The notes: a model not told the origin generated them from the letters alone. A stretch of DNA of 64,000 nt from Taudactylus pleione (GCA_031769625.1 JAUIMM010000570.1:1238501-1302500); one strand, 5' to 3'; shown: positions 35,456 to 46,450, counted from the stretch's first letter. A program made the numbers and translations.

Positions 35456-35974
35456 GTCTTATTGTATTTGTCTTGTGCATCTTTAAATAAAAGAATATTT
35501 ATAAAACCACAACACACATTCTTACTGTAAAATAGTGAGTATGAAGAAAGAGACCCCAATACTCCAGGATACCGTCAGGAAGATGAGTGGAATTGTCCAT
35601 ACTGCTTAGCTAAAAATTCACATTTGTTCTGCAATTAACAGCAAACTGTAGCACTTGAGTGTTTTTTTTCAATTTTGCGATTTTATTCACCACAGTGTAT
35701 AAAAGCACCTTTGCCTATCTACCGAGAGATTCTGAGTTGGACACATCTTTACCATTCCTCCCTTTTCATGATGTGGGAGTTACTGGATGCCAACTGGGCG
35801 TACGCATGTAAATAAAAGAACTAGAGATGAGCGGAACTAGAGACCCACCCGAATTTCGGGGATCCCGGCCAATCCGAGCCACAGCTCGCATCTCCCTGCC
35901 TGCCCCGTCTCCCTCTCTGAGGCAAAACCTTGAGATTCCACTGTTGGATGGCGAGGTTTTGCACCGAGTGGGCT
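35456..35974. other. Unassigned sequence
   Basis: No gene. Near 35826 the phrase AGAGATGAGCGGAACTAGAG begins what may be another dispersed repeat extending to the hairpin at 35976. Confidence 0.35.
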
Positions 35975-35975
35975 T

Positions 35976-36034
35976 AACGCTTATTGGCTGAGAGAGCCGT
36001 CTGTCACGGCTCTCAGCCAATCAGCGTTAAACCC
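35976..36034. repeat. Hairpin with arms of about 26 bp
   Basis: TTAACGCTTATTGGCTGAGA...GCCGT is followed, after CTGTC, by ACGGC...TCTCAGCCAATCAGCGTTAA. It is preceded by a second inverted pair, GGCAAAACCTTGAGATTCCA / GGATGGCGAGGTTTTGC. Confidence 0.7.
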
Positions 36035-36185
36035 GCAGGAAGTTAGGTTCTAGGAAGATGCCGCCCTTGCCTGACACCGCCACCACCCAGTGCCAGATTA
36101 AGGTCATCATGGGCCTGGAGCTGAAATTTATGAAGGGCCTATTGTGTGCTGCCGCTGGGGGTGTGACTACTGATATGGGTGTGTG

Positions 36186-36188
<3 letters not shown>

Positions 36189-36219
<31 letters not shown>
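36189..36219. repeat. (TA)n microsatellite
   Basis: Simple TA run. Confidence 0.85.
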
Positions 36220-36222
<3 letters not shown>

Positions 36223-36287
36223 GGATCGCACACATTACATCAGTTCCATTTTAGCGGGTGCCAGGCCATGTATATATTGCAAATCCT

Positions 36288-36605
36288 CCATCCACTGCTT
36301 GTTAGTCACAAGGTAGAAAATGTAGCCAGCCCACCATTTAAAAAAAATAGCAAAAACATTTAATTATGTCCCATATCAAGGTGAAAAGCCATCATAAAAA
36401 ACACTGATAGAGAAAATAAATCAGATACTCGGCATGAGGTAGTCAATAGTCATACTGGGGAGTCAAAACTCTGAACCCAGTGAAATTCACTGGGTTCAGA
36501 GTTTTAACTCCCCAGTATGACTATTGACCACCTCATGCGGAGTATCTGTATCTGATGGTGTGTAGGCTAAATTTTTCTACCTTGTGACTAACAAGCAGTG
36601 CATGG
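36288..36605. mobile_element. Nested foldback with a central 62-bp-arm hairpin
   Basis: Outer arms at 36288-36320 and 36573-36605 are inverted copies (CACTGCTTGTTAGTCACAAG and complement). The centre at 36423-36547 is a nearly perfect palindrome of about 125 bp with almost no loop. There is no coding potential. Confidence 0.75.
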
Positions 36606-36668
36606 AAAATTGATATATAGATATATATATATATATAGAGATATATATAGAGATATATAGTTATATAT

Positions 36669-37072
36669 TGTTAGTTCTGTATTTAAGCTATGGCTATAAA
36701 TACAATGAGCTCAGAGACCCTCGTTGCTTTTGTTTGCTGCAGCACAATTCTGTGTACACAGGAGAGAGAGATCCAAGAACACGACTGTCTTGTGTATTGT
36801 GAAATCAATCTCTGGTTTAATGGCGGCAAACTACATACATTTATAGTTTCTGAAGGACACATCTGTTTTCGATTACATTTAGAAAAAACCACAGGGCTGG
36901 GTAAAGATTTGGAATCGCATACCTTACCATATATGTACATATGCTTTTCTGTGAATATATGACTGTCTGCACACGGAAATAACTCTTTCCTGCCCTGTGC
37001 ATTTACTTACAATGAATACGTGGCATACTTGAAAAGACTTTTAGGATACAAAATGAATTCTATACTTCCACA
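36669..37072 (-). repeat. 3' LTR of the endogenous retrovirus
   Basis: 404 bp, bounded on the plus strand by TGTTAGTTCT and CTTCCACA. On the minus strand it contains a CTATAAATG TATA-like box near 36840 and an ATTAAA polyadenylation-like signal near 36820. Confidence 0.95.
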
Positions 37073-37086
37073 TTTTCCTCCTTTTC
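37073..37086 (-). other. Polypurine tract of the endogenous retrovirus
   Basis: On the minus strand the sequence GAAAAGGAGGAAAA lies directly against the TG of the 3' LTR. It is the primer for plus-strand DNA synthesis in retroviruses. Confidence 0.9.
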
Positions 37087-37380
37087 GATTCAAATCTTAC
37101 ATACTATTGTTTTTTCTAACTTACCTAGCCATGACCCACCCCCTATGTATTTGGTCCCTACTTCACACAACAAGTTATCCCCCCTAACGAGGTAGCTGCA
37201 TGGGGCAGTGCCCATTCAAGACCATATAGGCGATGAGTCTCTTAGTCCCTATAGTCCTGAATCTTCCTTTTCATCCGTATCCTTGTAGAAGTCTTCTATT
37301 TTTGCCATACATTGTTCACATAAGTCTCTGCAAAGCAATGGTTATCTTGTCTTGCAGATTACACAAATTTCTGGGCATAT
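37087..37380. other. Proviral 3' untranslated segment
   Basis: Non-coding region between the env stop and the polypurine tract. Nothing else was recognised. Confidence 0.6.
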
Positions 37381-38946
37381 TCATGTAGCAAGATCATAGT
37401 TGTCTTTTTTCCTTATTAACCATACAACAAATCTAACAACAATACAAATGATTACTACTAATGGAAATCCTTTAGCTATTAACATGAGGATACCTGAAAG
37501 CCAACCTCCTATCCCCTTGAACCAATTTGCTGGATTCAACCATGAAAACCATCCTTTACTATCAATATCATACTCTGGATCATTATGCGTCTTCCTAAAC
37601 TGCTCCTTCAATTCCTTCACTTTCTTCAAGTGTGCATATATTGGGTCAGTAAAATTATCAGCTATATAATTACAGCAAGCAGGTCCCACTATCTGACACA
37701 TGCCCCCTTGTGAGGCCGTTAGATAGTCCAGAACCAGCTGATGCTGTCTGAGAATCTTGGTATGATACCTTAAAGTCTCATGAACTATTTCTAATACATC
37801 CAATATTTCATCTGTAACGTTGTCAAATAATTTAGCTAATGCTTCTATATTATGAGCATTCTGTATACTAAGTCCGGATATTGATAAAGCTAGGCCCATT
37901 TTCTTATACCATGGGATATATACTAAAACATGAGCATGAGATTTACTTTTTATAAGATCCTTCCTTACTCGATGATTTGCTGGGCTATTGGTTATATCTA
38001 TGATTTCTGCTATCCATGAGGCGGGGCTCAGTCTTGCTATAGTGCAACTGCCTGACCCTCCCCAGGGTAGAAATTTATATGCCTTATTACCACACATAAA
38101 ATAATACCCTTCTGGTAGTAAATGCTGTCCAGTTTTAATTACTTGTTGAGCATGCCATAACAACCTTGAAGTATTTTTTACAGGGCAACTCTCTAGCACG
38201 TGATATATACCTTGGTCATCCGAAGTGCATCGTATATCATTTGTGGTGTTATCCCAAACACTGGAATGATTGAGATATTGTTCCCATCTAGTATTGCTAG
38301 TGTTATATTCTATTAGTAGTTGTTGTATCGGTACCTCACCAATATAGCGAATTACTTCTTTAGCATAAAAGGTAACATTTACTTTAAAATTAATAGTTCC
38401 TAAGTTTAGGTTTGCATTTTTAGACCCTTCATTTTTAATATTAACACAGTCGTCTTAATAGCACATTTGGCCAAAATTGTTCCACTTGTCAAATGAACCA
38501 TCACGTACTGCTTTCCAAAAGTGAGGTTGGGTCCACCCAGCCACAAACAATTGTACTGCTGAGTTGTTAAATGGCTCATGTGTCAATTTTATTGGCCTAG
38601 TCCAGGTGTCTATATCTTTACTTAATTCATCCCAACTTACTGGGGTTGCCACATATGGCATGGTTTTAGCTGAAATCGGGGAATGTGTACAAATCCAACA
38701 ATCAGTGAGGTTAATACCTTGCATTAATCGATAGTGCATTTGCAAGAACTTGTTATCCCATATTTCATTAAGCTGTTCATGCAATTCTCTTTTAACTCTT
38801 ACTAAGGATTGATTAGTTCCATTTGTACTATTAAAAGCATCATTACCCCTGTTTATCAATTCCTCAAAATTCATTGCTAAAATAAGTATAATAACAATAG
38901 CAGAACATAGAATACATCCCCACAAGCCTCTATCAGTCTTTGGGAC
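37381..38946 (-). pseudogene. env: Retroviral envelope, one in-frame stop
   Basis: One open frame of about 520 codons runs from just after a TAG at 38947-38949 to 37381, interrupted only by TAA at 38455-38457. The first ATG lies after a hydrophobic segment (CSAIVIILILAM) that looks like a signal peptide, so the ATG is probably supplied from upstream by splicing. The surface part has several Cys and N-glycosylation-type sites and a basic NHRVRK stretch. The transmembrane part has the CX6CC motif (CQIVGPACC) and, near the C-terminus, a long hydrophobic anchor (FPLVVIICIVVRFVVWLI). In retroviruses this protein mediates receptor binding and fusion. It is described here as a broken copy. The acceptor-like TTTTAG lies 23 bp after the end of pol. 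Confidence 0.85.
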
Positions 38947-38969
38947 CTAAAAGCATATATTTATTTATT

Positions 38970-41900
38970 TTACTCCAACTCCCCTTGTGTAAAGATCTTG
39001 CAATGCGATGCGTGTATCCACGTATTTTTCTCTGCCACCTTCACCGCTGTAGGAGTTGTCAGGAGAACCTGGTAAGGACCCTCGTATCTGGGCTCAAGGA
39101 CCTTCCTCAGATGTCTTTTGATGACTACACAGTCTCCAGGCTGCAGCTTGTGAGAACTACAGTCTGCGTTGGGATCTGGAATAGATGAAAACACCTGATG
39201 GTGGATTTCAGTTAGTTGTTTCTGCAACTGTATCATATAACCAGTCAGATCACCATGTAAATGTTGCAACTGCTGAGGAAAGTAACAACCAAGTTTGTAT
39301 GGACTACCAAATAGTATCTCATATGGTGTCAGCTTAGTCTTTTTCAATGGGGTATTTCTTACAGAATGTAGAGCCATTGGAAGGCATTCTACCCAAGTTT
39401 TACTTGTTTCTGCCATCAATTTTTGTATCTTAAGTTTTAGCGTGCCATTTAGTCTCTCCACGCACCTGGAACTCTCGGGGTGGTACAGCACATGAAGAGC
39501 GGAGACTATCCCTAGGTCGCTCATTATGTGTTGTGCAATTTCACCTGAAAAATGAGTACCTCTGTCACTTTCTATTGTCTCTGGTACCCCATATCTGCAA
39601 ATTACTTCTTGGATTAGCTTTTTTGCTACTGTTTTAGCATTTGCTGCCCTACAGGCCCAGGCCTCAGGCCAGTGACTATAAAGGTCGGTTGCCACGAGGA
39701 CATAGACATACCCAGAGCAGGGAGGCAGTTGGATGAAATCTATTTGGATTCTCTGAAAAGGAAAAAATGTCTGTGGGGTGCTTTTGAGTGGTACCTTGAC
39801 AGCTTTGCCAGGGTTGTGAAGTGCACATACCACGCACCCGGACACAAAGGCTTGCGCAGCCTGGCCAAACCCTGGAGCATGCCAATGTTTTTTAACAGTG
39901 TTGATCATGGTGTCTCTAGACACATGCACCTTTCCATGCAGGATTTGTGCCATCACTGGGTAGAGGCTCCTGGGCAGGCAAGTGAGTGCTTTACATGACC
40001 ATTCTCCTTGTATACACACAGCTCCTTATTTCTGCCAGGCTTTCAACTCATCTGGAGAGGCCTGTTTTTGGAACTGTAAGAGAAGGTCCTGACTCACTTT
40101 AGGGGATTCTACAGCTGATGCTATAAGAGCAGCTGATTGGGGTGACTGTTGTAGGGGCTTAAGAGCTGCCTCCTTGGCAGCAGCATCCGCACATGCATTT
40201 CCCTTTGCTTCTGGCGTCTGTTCCCTAGTGTGGGCTTTGACCTTTATTACTGAAAGCTGCCTGGGAACCTGAAAGGCCTCAAATAACTGTCTAATCAAGT
40301 TTGCATGTTTTATTGGTTTACCTGTAGACCCTACAAAGTTCCTACTTTTCCAGATTGGACCGTAATCTTGAGCAATCCCGTAGGCATACCTGGAATCCAT
40401 GTAGATGTTTACAGTCTGTCCCTCAGCATAAAGGCATGCAGCCTTTAATGCCTCTAGTTCAGCCTCTTGGGTTGACATGGTAGGTGGTAAAGGTTCTTGA
40501 ATGATTGGCTCATGTGCAGCAGTAACTGCATATCCCGTATGTGGGTGGCCATCTACATAATACCTTGAACCATCTACAAACAATTCTAATTGTGCATTAG
40601 GAATTGGTATGTCTAATACAGGAGAGATCTGTGCGATTTCCTGTTCCATAAGCTGAATATAATCATGCTCGCAGCATGTGTCTGAAGAAAAAAGATTGTG
40701 ATTTTCACTTTCCTTTCTGCTATCATTACTGTCACTGGCAGCACTACTATTAATTAGCATACCTGGTGCTGCTAGAGTGTCAATGTCTCCTGTTTCTAAA
40801 CTTCCTCCTTTTGAATCTTTCGGAAGTAATGACGCTGGATTCAATACCGTGCACCTGTGTATGTTTACATTACATGGGGTAAGTAAAGCTACTTCATATT
40901 TTGTGAGTCTAGCTGCAGATAACTGTTTAGTCTGTGCCTGATTGAGTATTTCTGTAACGGCATGTGGCACTTGCAATATTAATGAATGACCTAACACAAT
41001 ATCTGCAGTTTTGTCTAGTAAAATGGCTGCCGCTGCTAGCCCCCTGATACAGGTTGGGGCAGCTCTGATGACTGGATCTAGCTGTAGGGAATAGTAAGCC
41101 AAAGGCTTCTGCCTACCCCCATGTTCTTGTGTCAACACCCCTTGTGCGTGACCCTGGACCTCATGACAGTATTGTGTGAAAGGTTTACTGTAATTGGGTA
41201 AAGCCAGGGCTGGAGCAGATATAATGTCTTTCTTTAACTCCTGAAACACCTGATTCTGCTCATCTGTCAATTTCAGAGGGCCTTGCTGCTTATCACTTTT
41301 TAGTGCATCATATAGAATTTGAAGCTTAGAAGATGCACCTGGGATCCAATCCCTACAATATGTGATCAGCCCTAAAAAGGCTCTTGACTGTTTCAGTGTC
41401 TGGAGTGGTTTTACATCTAGTATAATCTGTTTTCTCTCTTCCAGGATGTGCTTAGCCTGGTGGGTTATGCAATGGCCTAGGAACTGTACCTTAGGCTTTG
41501 CAATTTGTATTTTGTCTCTTGACACCTTACATTGTGCTTCATGTAGAAATTTCAATAATGACACTGTCTCTTCTATGCACATTGTTTCACTATTGGTACA
41601 TAGCAACAAATCGTCTACATACTGGATGAGCACTGTTTCTGGATCTATTGTTACCTATCCTTTTAATACCAGTGTCATAGCTTCTGAGAAGGCACTAGGT
41701 GAAGTGGCTCCTCCTTGTGGTAATCTTGTCCACGTGTATTGTTGACTTTTGTGAGTGAAGGCTAACATTAATTGACTTTCTTCCGTCAGAGGGACTGAGA
41801 AAAAAGTGTTCGCCAAGTCTATGACTGTGAAGTGTGTAGCAGAGGGAGGGATCTGGTTTAGCAGCGTATGTGGATTTGGCACAATAGGACTATCAATTAC

Positions 41901-42617
41901 CATACGCTTGTTAACCTCCCTAAGATCATGAATTAGTCTGTAAGATACAGGTTCATTATCCTTAGATCGTTTCTTAATTGGATACAACGGAGTGTTCCAT
42001 GGGGATCTGCAGGGTTTTAACACTCCTGCTTGTACATATTGTTGTATCTGTGTTTCTATTGCCTGTGTCTGGCCTTCGTTAAGGGGGTACTGTTTCATTT
42101 TCACAGGCATTGCTGTAGGTTTAATTTTGATTGTTACTGGATCTACTGGTAGGAGTCCTACATCCATTTTTCCCTTTGCCCATACCCCTGATGGTACCCT
42201 TGCCTCAATTATAGACAATAAGGGTTCCTCCTTTTGTTCAGAGGGTAAACAGGTCATTAGGGATTGTGCAGTGTCATAGGCCATAGTTTGCAACAATCCT
42301 GCTGGTGTACTTAACATAGCTTCCCCATTTCTGTACACTATGCTAGCTTCCAGAGCTGCCAGTAGGTCAGCTCCTAATAAATTCACTGGTGAATCTTTTG
42401 AAATTAGAAACTGGGTTGTTAGCACTACTCCTGAGTCTAATTCAATCTGTATAGGTTTGGTTTTAGGGAGGCTGATAACTTGGCCCCCCACTCCCACTAC
42501 ATTAGTGGAGCCTGATCCCATATACTTGGGTTTTACTATATTTTCTTTTAAGAGACTTGTAGCAGCCCCAGAGTCTATGAGACAGTTTATCTTTTTTACT
42601 TCCCAATTTAACAGGTA
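38970..42617 (-). pseudogene. pol: Retroviral protease-reverse transcriptase-RNase H-integrase, two in-frame stops
   Basis: A single frame from 42617 to 38970 is interrupted by TAG at 41655-41657 and TAA at 40026-40028. Order of domains: aspartic protease with LIDSGAAT near 42570; reverse transcriptase with LPQGGATSPSAF before the first stop and YVDD at about 41611-41622; RNase H with LELFVDGSRYY, TQEAELEALKAA and YMDSRYAYG; integrase with an HHCC zinc site, catalytic Asp in QIDF, Asp in ESDRGTHF and Glu in CVERLNG; and a C-terminal YEGPYQV module. The protease frame opens only after TGA at 42618-42620 and differs from the gag frame by one base. All catalytic motifs are present apart from the stops. 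Confidence 0.9.
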
Positions 42618-42684
42618 TCATAATTTGTGGTCCTGTTGGGGCATTACATGTTAAGGGACAAATTAGACTCTGGGGGCCTGTTTC

Positions 42685-44292
42685 CTATTGCTGGCTAAGA
42701 TTCACCAAAAGGTCTTGGGTCTGGAGTTTCTTTAACTTGGGACAATTCCTCTTAATGTGTCCCTGCACCATGCAATTGAAACAAAACCCTTTTTTCATGC
42801 ATTCTTCTGATCTTTTAGATTGCTGACCACTATGTCTGCCTGATGGCTTGGGTGGTCTATAGCCCTGTTCCTTGTTACCCTTCTGATTTAATTTAGGGTA
42901 AGTAAGAACATACATGGGGTTGGGCATGGCATCTTTTTTCCTATCGCACTTTTCTTGCCTTTCCTTAGCATTATCTTCTATAGACCTAAGTATTTTGACT
43001 AGGTCATTTAGAGGCATGGAGGAATATTCTAGCCTACAGACCTTTAACTGTCGCATTAATTCAGGATTCATTCCAGCAAACAAAGTTAATTTCAGAATCC
43101 TTACATGACCAGGGTCTTGTGTGGTAAACCCCTGGTCTGTATGCCTCTTAAGGAGTTGCTCATAATATTCCACCATAGATTGACCCTTAGTTTGGTTCTC
43201 TTCTATAGCGGGCATATATGCAGCCTCTCTCTGGGCCCAAACTCTGCAACTAGCTACCCAATTGGTCCCGCTTTCTGCTGTTGTCTGGTCTGCTATGTTT
43301 GGTGGATTAAAATCATTATCACCATTTCCTGCTCTAGCCTGAGCTATTTCATTAGCTACATGTACTCCTGATGCTGTTTCAGTGAGATCATGCATATCTA
43401 ACCATGTGGCATTATGAACACTTCTAATCCTTTCCATATACCTGAGGAAACCCATAGGATTGTTTCTGGGGTCTGGTAAATCTTTTATGAACCCCATTGC
43501 TTCCACAGGGGTCCAAGGCTTATAGGAGGAGGTGGTACATACTACATTACCATCATTGTCTCTTGACTGTGAGACTGAGACTGGAAATAATGGTCTAGTG
43601 TCATAAGGTGGTGGGGCTGTAGCCCCTTTAGGTTCTTCAGAGAAAGGGTCTCTTCTATTACTTCTTAGAACCTTACAAATAGTAAATTGTTTATCTTGCC
43701 AATAATGGCAGACTCCACAGTCACATCTCCAAGTATATTTAGCTGGATTTCTGATGTGATGCAATATTTGTTCTGGAGTCAATGGGTTTTTTGGTCTTAA
43801 ATTATCAATCAGTCCTAACCCACAGGTTGGACATTGTTCAGACCATAGGGCCTGACAATTTTTACATATTGTATCCCCTGGGACATTACAAAATCCACAA
43901 GCAAGACATGACCAATTTGGATATTTTTGTTGATATATTGCCCTTCTAGGTGGTATGGGTCTAATTGGAATGGTTCTGTTGACCCCTAGTGTGTCAATTA
44001 GTGACAAATGTTCCATCTGCATTTCAAGTGTGTCATCTGAACTGTCTGTTCCTAGTTTACTACATCTTTCAATCCAGTTATCTACCTCATCTTCTGTACC
44101 CTGTTTCCTTATCTGCGATCTATGCTCCCTTCTTAAATGAGAGAGGTTTTTAGAATCAAACCAATGCTCCTCACCTAATCCTGCCTTTTTAAACACCTTC
44201 ACAAAACTGTTGCCCTTTGCATCACCATATAGTTTCTTTATCACCTGCAGGGCAGTGCCCTGAGGCACTGACTTACTGTCAGTATTTCCCAT
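42685..44292 (-). CDS. gag: Retroviral Gag with an added RanBP2-type zinc finger
   Basis: The ATG at 44292 gives a 535-residue open frame that ends in TAG at 42685. Residues 1-2 (MG) suggest N-myristoylation. Residues 127-146 match the RanBP2 zinc-finger pattern W-x-C-x2-C-x3-N-x6-C-x2-C exactly (W127, C129, C132, N136, C143, C146). More cysteines follow (C154, C157, C190, C192, C195). A PPPY late-domain motif lies at 227-230. The capsid-like region starts with KPWTPVEAMGFIKDLPDP. One CCHC nucleocapsid knuckle lies at about 504-517 (CFNCMVQGHIKRNC). In retroviruses Gag builds the particle and packages RNA. A RanBP2 finger in this position is not a standard part of Gag and could bind RNA or ubiquitin (both known for the finger family, not shown here). 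Confidence 0.92.
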   Translation of the reverse strand: MGNTDSKSVPQGTALQVIKKLYGDAKGNSFVKVFKKAGLGEEHWFDSKNLSHLRREHRSQIRKQGTEDEVDNWIERCSKLGTDSSDDTLEMQMEHLSLIDTLGVNRTIPIRPIPPRRAIYQQKYPNWSCLACGFCNVPGDTICKNCQALWSEQCPTCGLGLIDNLRPKNPLTPEQILHHIRNPAKYTWRCDCGVCHYWQDKQFTICKVLRSNRRDPFSEEPKGATAPPPYDTRPLFPVSVSQSRDNDGNVVCTTSSYKPWTPVEAMGFIKDLPDPRNNPMGFLRYMERIRSVHNATWLDMHDLTETASGVHVANEIAQARAGNGDNDFNPPNIADQTTAESGTNWVASCRVWAQREAAYMPAIEENQTKGQSMVEYYEQLLKRHTDQGFTTQDPGHVRILKLTLFAGMNPELMRQLKVCRLEYSSMPLNDLVKILRSIEDNAKERQEKCDRKKDAMPNPMYVLTYPKLNQKGNKEQGYRPPKPSGRHSGQQSKRSEECMKKGFCFNCMVQGHIKRNCPKLKKLQTQDLLVNLSQQ

Positions 44293-45220
44293 TTGTTAAA
44301 ACTGTCCCTCGTTCTAACAAGTTTATGGTCAAAATCCCTTATGACCTATATCTGTGGAACCTACTGGTCCCTAAGTATCCTGACTATATTTCTAATTTAT
44401 GGACTTCCTTATTGTGAAGGGTCTATTGGCTAATTGGTGGAGTTAACTGAATATTATTCCCTCTAATTTATCTGGTTATGTTACTTTTTATTAGGGTCTA
44501 TCTATTTGTTCTTTTGATAACTAGATATAACAACAGACTGTTCTAAAAATTTCTGGTCCCTCTTGTCAAAACCCAGTGGGTGTTGACTGCAGATCTAATG
44601 GACTTTCTTTGGATTCTTCTATATCATAAACTAACCCACTCAATGTTAAATCTATAGGATATACTAATGGTATTCTAGCTACACATTTCTAAACGGGTTA
44701 AATACATTTTCATAGACGTACAAGACAAACAAGACACTTCTTTGACCTAGTATGCCTCATATGGGTCATAGATAGGAACTACAAAAAAGATAAGCATTCA
44801 GGCACCTGCCTTTATACAACAGAACTTCAGTCACCTGACATTACAGCATGTCCTTTCTCCCAAAGCATGCAGACCTGAGAATTGCCCCAGCATGATCCAG
44901 TATACACCGCGCAATCATGCCAAGGTTAATCCCCCCTTCTGCACACTCTGAGGATGAACCACCGACAATGTTCAGACATACAAATTCACACAGACAAAAT
45001 ATCTCTCATACGTCAGTCAGGCATAACATAAAACAACAAATGACAGATTGGTTAGTACATTTCAGAAAAATAATAAAAAAGCAGTGAGGACAGAACTACA
45101 TGTGATGAAAGGCAGAGGAATCAGAACTGAGTACAAAAATACTCACCACCCGGGATTGTTATTCTGATGTCTCTCCTCTCAGACACGCTTGTTGTCCGTC
45201 CAGTGATCAGCTTGCTGGAT
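44293..45220 (-). other. Proviral 5' leader
   Basis: About 930 bp between the primer site and the gag ATG. No long open frame. It would hold the packaging signal and possibly splice donors, but none can be assigned with confidence. Confidence 0.6.
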
Positions 45221-45238
45221 ATCTCGGTGGGACCTCCA
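45221..45238 (-). other. Primer-binding site, tRNA-Gln(TTG)
   Basis: On the minus strand TGGAGGTCCCACCGAGAT begins two bases after the 5' LTR. It is complementary to the 3' end of vertebrate tRNA-Gln(TTG) with CCA added, as I remember that tRNA sequence. Confidence 0.8.
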
Positions 45239-45240
45239 TT

Positions 45241-45646
45241 TGTCAGTTCTGTATTTAAGCTATGGCTATAAATACAATGAGCTCAGAGACCCTCGTTGCT
45301 TTTGTTTGCTGCAGCACAATGCTGTGTACACAGGAGAGAGAGATCCAAGAACACGACTGTCTTGTGTAGTGTGAAATCAATCTCTGGTTTAATGGCGGCA
45401 AACTACATACATTTATAGTTTCTGAAGGACACATCTGTTTTCGATTACATTTAGAAAAAACCACAGGGCTGGGTAAAGATTTGGAATCGCATACCTTACC
45501 ATATATGTACATATGCTTTTCTGTGAATATATGACTGAGTCTGCACACAGAATTAACTCTTTCCTGCTCTGTGCATTTACTTAAAATGAATACGTGGCAT
45601 ACTTGAAAAGACTTTTAGGATACAAAATGAATTCTATACTTCCACA
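45241..45646 (-). repeat. 5' LTR of the endogenous retrovirus
   Basis: 406 bp, TG...CA ends. It differs from the 3' LTR by about seven substitutions and one AG insertion. It abuts a TA microsatellite (45647-45660). Confidence 0.95.
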
Positions 45647-45959
45647 ATATATATATATATTACAGGTACTGATCACAGTGCTATTCAAAAGTCAGGTATA
45701 CAGTCCCAGAGGTTTATCTCTGAATAAACAACTCAACTTTACAACACTATGTTCCCAATTCAGAAGGTGGCTGCTCGAAGTTTCCCATATGTGACCTTTG
45801 TTGTATGTCCTCAGTGATCCTTAAAAAATATATAAGAGGTGGAAACAAGCGCCTAATAGTGTAATAACTTTTAAGGAAATTTGTATCATGCAACACACAT
45901 AAATATTGAGCATACCGTGCTGCCCTTTAACACAGGTTTATAGTATGTGGTCTTTTTAG

Positions 45960-46450
45960 GGATGTCGCTTCTGGCACCCCCGCACTCCCCACGTACTGAG
46001 GACACCGTCAGCAACCCCACACTGCCGGTACTCCCACACTGAGGACACCACCGGGCACCCCTGCACTACCGACACTGTCAGCACACATGCACTGAGAACC
46101 CCGCTGGCACCTCTGTTTTGCCGACACCACCGGCACCCTGCACTAAGGACACTGCCAGCACCCCCTCACTACTGCCCCACATATTGAGGAAGCTGTCAGC
46201 AACCCCGCACTGCTGCTGCTCCCACACCAAGAGCATCCCCGCACAGCCGACACTGACAGTACTCCTCCACTAAGGACACTGCTGGCACCCCTGCTCTGCC
46301 GACACTGCCCGCACTATGCACTCAGGACACTGCCAGGACTCCCACTCTGCCAACACGCCACACTGCGAACACCGATGGCACTTCCGCATTGAGGACACCA
46401 CTGGCACTCTCGCATTGAGGACACCGCCAGCACCCGGCCATGCCGACACT
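45960..46450. repeat. Degenerate minisatellite of about 36 bp
   Basis: Loose repetition of CACTGAGGACACCGCCGGCA and CCCCGCACTGCCGACACTG-type phrases across about 490 bp. Open frames within it are by-products. Confidence 0.7.

Larger units (their letters stand above)
36669..45646 (-). mobile_element. Endogenous retrovirus (gamma/epsilon-like), 9.0 kb
   Basis: A full-length provirus on the minus strand: 5' LTR (45241-45646), tRNA-Gln primer site, leader, gag, pol, env, polypurine tract, 3' LTR (36669-37072). The LTRs are bounded by TG...CA. Flanking sequence is ATAT on both sides, consistent with a 4-bp target duplication, but the site is TA-rich so this is weak. A GPY-type integrase end, a CX6CC transmembrane Env and the UAG at the end of gag point to the gamma/epsilon side. 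In-frame stops in pol (two) and env (one), plus one frame change at the gag-pol junction, make it defective as it stands. The LTRs differ by about seven substitutions and a 2-bp indel, so the insertion is young. Confidence 0.95.
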
